From: Micromonospora parastrephiae
GTDB taxonomy: Bacteria; Actinomycetota; Actinomycetes; Mycobacteriales; Micromonosporaceae
Reading direction: 5' to 3'
NCBI RefSeq assembly: GCF_016802865.1
Contig: NZ_JAEVHM010000023.1
Coordinates: forward strand, 1 to 51,370
Length of the DNA: 51,370 nt
Shown: one piece after another, positions 49,656 through 51,370 of the stretch
How positions within the stretch are numbered: the first letter of the stretch is position 1
Layout of the letters: the number at the start of each line of letters is the position of its first letter
Translations under genes and position numbers: made by a program
Notes under the pieces: generated by a model
What the model was told of the DNA's origin: nothing
Database searches by the model: none
What the model saw: the letters and a program-made list of their open reading frames with translations, nothing else

Positions 49656-50621
49656 GTGCGGGACCTGGCGACGGAGTTCGAGGCCGAGCGGGGCCGCCTG
49701 CTCGCTGTGGCCCGCCGGATGCTGGGCAGCCGCAGCGAGGCCGAGGACGCGGTGCAGGAGACCTGGCTGCGCTACGCGGGGGCGCTCGCCGACCCCGCGG
49801 CCCGCGCCGAGATCCGCGAGCTGTCCGCGTGGCTGACCACCACGTGCGCCCGGATCTGCCTCGACGTGCTCCGTTCGGCCCGGGTCCGACGTGAGGCGTA
49901 CCCCGGGCAGTGGTTACCGGAACCGGAGGTGCGCCCGCTGGACAGCGGGCCGGCACCGGACGGGTACGCCCCCGACCCGGCGGAGCGGGCGGTGCGGACC
50001 GACCAGGTCGGCACGGCGCTGCTGGTGGTGCTGGAGCGGCTCGCGCCGGAGCAGCGGGTCGCCCTCGTGCTGCACGACGTGTTCGCGGTGCCGTTCGCCG
50101 GCGTCGCCGACGTGCTCGGTACCACCGAGGTGGCGGCCCGGCAGCTCGCGTCCCGGGCCCGGCGGGCGGTGACCGCGCCGGACGCGCCCCGGCACAGCGC
50201 CGACCCGGCCGAGCAGCGGCGCGTGCTCGAGGCTTTCGTCGCGGCCACCGAGTCCGGCGAGTTGGATCCCCTGTTGCGGGTGCTCGCACCGGACGCGGTC
50301 CTGCTCGGCGACTCGGGTGGGCACTTCCCGGCGGCCCGTCGACCAGTCGTCGGCGCGGACGCGGTGGGCCGCTTCACGCTCGGCCTGTTCGGCCGCGCCG
50401 GCCGGTACGCCCACCGTGTGCGGTCCCGGCCGGTGCTGGTCGACGGCGTACTCGGCCTACAGCTGGAGACGGAGCACAGTGACGGGCGGACGATCCGGCT
50501 GGTCACCGCGTTCGCCGTGAACCAGGGCCGGATCACCGGCATCTTCAACCAGCTCAACCCGGAGAAGCTGGCCGACCTGCCACCGTTGGGCGACGACGAC
50601 ACGTGGCCGCCGCACTGGTGA
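49656..50621 (+). CDS. ECF41-type RNA polymerase sigma factor (SigJ-like) with SnoaL domain
   Basis: A 321-residue ECF sigma factor: region 2 (LLAVARRMLGSRSEAEDAVQ), region 4 (LERLAPEQRVALVLHDVFAV) and a SnoaL-like C-terminal extension (~residues 190-321). It has the ECF41 linker motif YPGQWLPEPE near residue 86 and, near the end, NPEKL as a variant of the NPDKL motif. In this group the extension itself controls activity, and an oxidoreductase or carboxymuconolactone-type gene often lies nearby; I saw none. GTG 49656 is likely; ATG 49614 has a Shine-Dalgarno only one base away. Confidence 0.88.
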   Translation: MRDLATEFEAERGRLLAVARRMLGSRSEAEDAVQETWLRYAGALADPAARAEIRELSAWLTTTCARICLDVLRSARVRREAYPGQWLPEPEVRPLDSGPAPDGYAPDPAERAVRTDQVGTALLVVLERLAPEQRVALVLHDVFAVPFAGVADVLGTTEVAARQLASRARRAVTAPDAPRHSADPAEQRRVLEAFVAATESGELDPLLRVLAPDAVLLGDSGGHFPAARRPVVGADAVGRFTLGLFGRAGRYAHRVRSRPVLVDGVLGLQLETEHSDGRTIRLVTAFAVNQGRITGIFNQLNPEKLADLPPLGDDDTWPPHW

Positions 50622-50633
50622 ACCAGGTGGGGC

Positions 50634-51140
50634 TCAGACCACCAGCGCCAGCCACTTGCGGTACGAGGTCGCGAACGGCTCGGTGCCGTCGCCGAGCGCG
50701 CCGTACAGCCACCGGGCCGCCGCCTCGGCCTCGTCCACCACGTCCTGCGGGTAGCCGAAGCGGGCCCGGTGCTCGGCGAACTCGTCCTCGTCGAGCAGTT
50801 CCACCAGGCCGGTGGCCCGGCGGCGGACCACGTCCAGGTCCAGGTCGATGAGGTGGACGGTGTCGTCGGACTCCCAGCGGGCCGGGGTGGCGATGTCGCA
50901 GTAGACCTCGCTGGTCCGCGGCGGCGGGTTGAACATCCCCGTCCACCAGGCGTGGTGCGGCACCAGCAGCACGAACGGGATCTTCTCCACGGAGGGCCGG
51001 CCGTGATAGACCGACTCGGTGCCGAACGGGACGCCGAGCCAGACGCCGAGGTCGTCCTCGGCGAGCCGGCGGGCCGGGTAGTCACGGTGGGCGCTGCCGT
51101 CGTACTTGCGGTAGATCACTCGGACCACGTCGCTCGGCAT
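50634..51140 (-). CDS. DUF402 domain-containing protein
   Basis: A 168-residue protein of the DUF402/FomD-like fold: YRKYDGSAHRDYPARRL, then MFNPPPRTSEVYCDIATPAR and HLIDLDLDVVRRRATGLVEL, with a cluster of acidic and aromatic residues that could bind metal and nucleotide. Some relatives are nucleotide diphosphatases (FomD). Its specific role is not known. The ATG at 51140 lies 7 bases after TAGGGT (minus strand, 51148-51153), indicating a leaderless transcript. Converges with the sigma factor gene. Confidence 0.85.
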   Translation of the reverse strand: MPSDVVRVIYRKYDGSAHRDYPARRLAEDDLGVWLGVPFGTESVYHGRPSVEKIPFVLLVPHHAWWTGMFNPPPRTSEVYCDIATPARWESDDTVHLIDLDLDVVRRRATGLVELLDEDEFAEHRARFGYPQDVVDEAEAAARWLYGALGDGTEPFATSYRKWLALVV

Positions 51141-51282
51141 GATTCGCACCCTAACCGATACTGCCCACGCGTCGTAGCGCGGCCGTAACCGGACGGCGTC
51201 GGCCACGAGGCAGAGGGGTACGTCCGCGCCACGCGGGCGGATGGGCGCGGCCCGTGTCGGCGGTGGCGGGTACCGTCGCACG

Positions 51283-51370
51283 GTGACTCCGCCCCGCACC
51301 GCCACCGGTTCCGCCTCCCCGTCGGCCCGCGCCGGGAGCCGGCGGCGGGGCGCCCGGCCCCAGCCGGTAC
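51283..51370 (+). CDS. Start of a possible gene, cut by the right edge
   Basis: GTG at 51283 is 6 bases after TACCGT (51271-51276), like other leaderless genes here, and the 29 codons to the edge have G/C third positions (TPPRTATGSASPSARAGS). The encoded start is Pro/Ser/Arg-rich and not diagnostic of any family. Confidence 0.4.
   Translation, partial: MTPPRTATGSASPSARAGSRRRGARPQPV

Noticed and set aside
1..51370. CRISPR arrays, insertion sequences or prophage
   Set aside because: No regularly spaced direct repeats, transposase, integrase or phage structural genes were found on either strand.

Overview
The window is about 73% GC, with codon third positions almost all G or C. It carries actinobacterial hallmarks: mycothiol synthase, a mycothiol-type isomerase, GlnR, an HbhA-like protein, a DUF2516 protein and a cysteine leader peptide. 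Gene order and sequence style suggest the Micromonosporaceae (Micromonospora or a close relative). It looks like ordinary chromosome: I saw no integrase, transposase, rRNA, tRNA or CRISPR array.

Layout. 1-3272 (minus): a tight four-gene operon of cytoplasmic subtilase, sigma-70-like factor, carboxypeptidase-regulatory-like protein and TPR protein running off the left edge. 3457-4660: a relic of a membrane-protein gene facing a murB that has lost its last codons. 4730-5488: a maleylpyruvate-isomerase-type enzyme. 5567-11272: a beta-glucoside uptake and cleavage operon (binding protein, two permeases, GH1 glucosidase, LacI regulator) behind two palindromic operators. 11321-13519: a palindromic repeat, a gutted RidA gene, a tandem GNAT, a macro-domain stub and an EI24 membrane protein. 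13582-18975: WYL regulator, SDR, AlaX, hydrolase, DUF2516, HbhA-like/XRE pair and a divergent hydrolase. 19984-23426 (minus): Nur-like regulator, YgfZ, BKACE and asparaginase. 23495-28854: PabC, nitrobindin, a 34-residue membrane peptide, DsrE, SCP2, a glycogen-debranching-type enzyme and an anchored hypothetical. 29215-33588: a very large secreted subtilase. 33655-35114: DUF1416, sulfurtransferase and a cysteine-rich leader peptide. 35222-39163: LmeA-like lipoprotein-type protein, membrane protein, GlnR, polysaccharide deacetylase. 39392-49518: mycothiol synthase and a phosphate island (pstSCAB, pit with its DUF47 partner, ppk2) with PHO boxes. 49656-51370: an ECF41-type sigma factor, a DUF402 protein and the start of one more gene.

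Two features recur. First, about eighteen genes start 6-8 nt after a TANNNT hexamer with no Shine-Dalgarno, i.e. probably leaderless; one divergent pair uses overlapping -10 boxes. Second, at least five genes (TPR protein, asparaginase, YgfZ, DUF1416, deacetylase) are split by single-base shifts, often in C/G runs, while both halves keep perfect coding character. This points to sequence error or very recent mutation. MurB, RidA, the macro protein and a response regulator are truncated or internally deleted in ways one base cannot explain.

The best candidate for a less-described system is the subtilase/sigma/regulatory-fold/TPR operon at the left edge, whose last gene is cut by the window.
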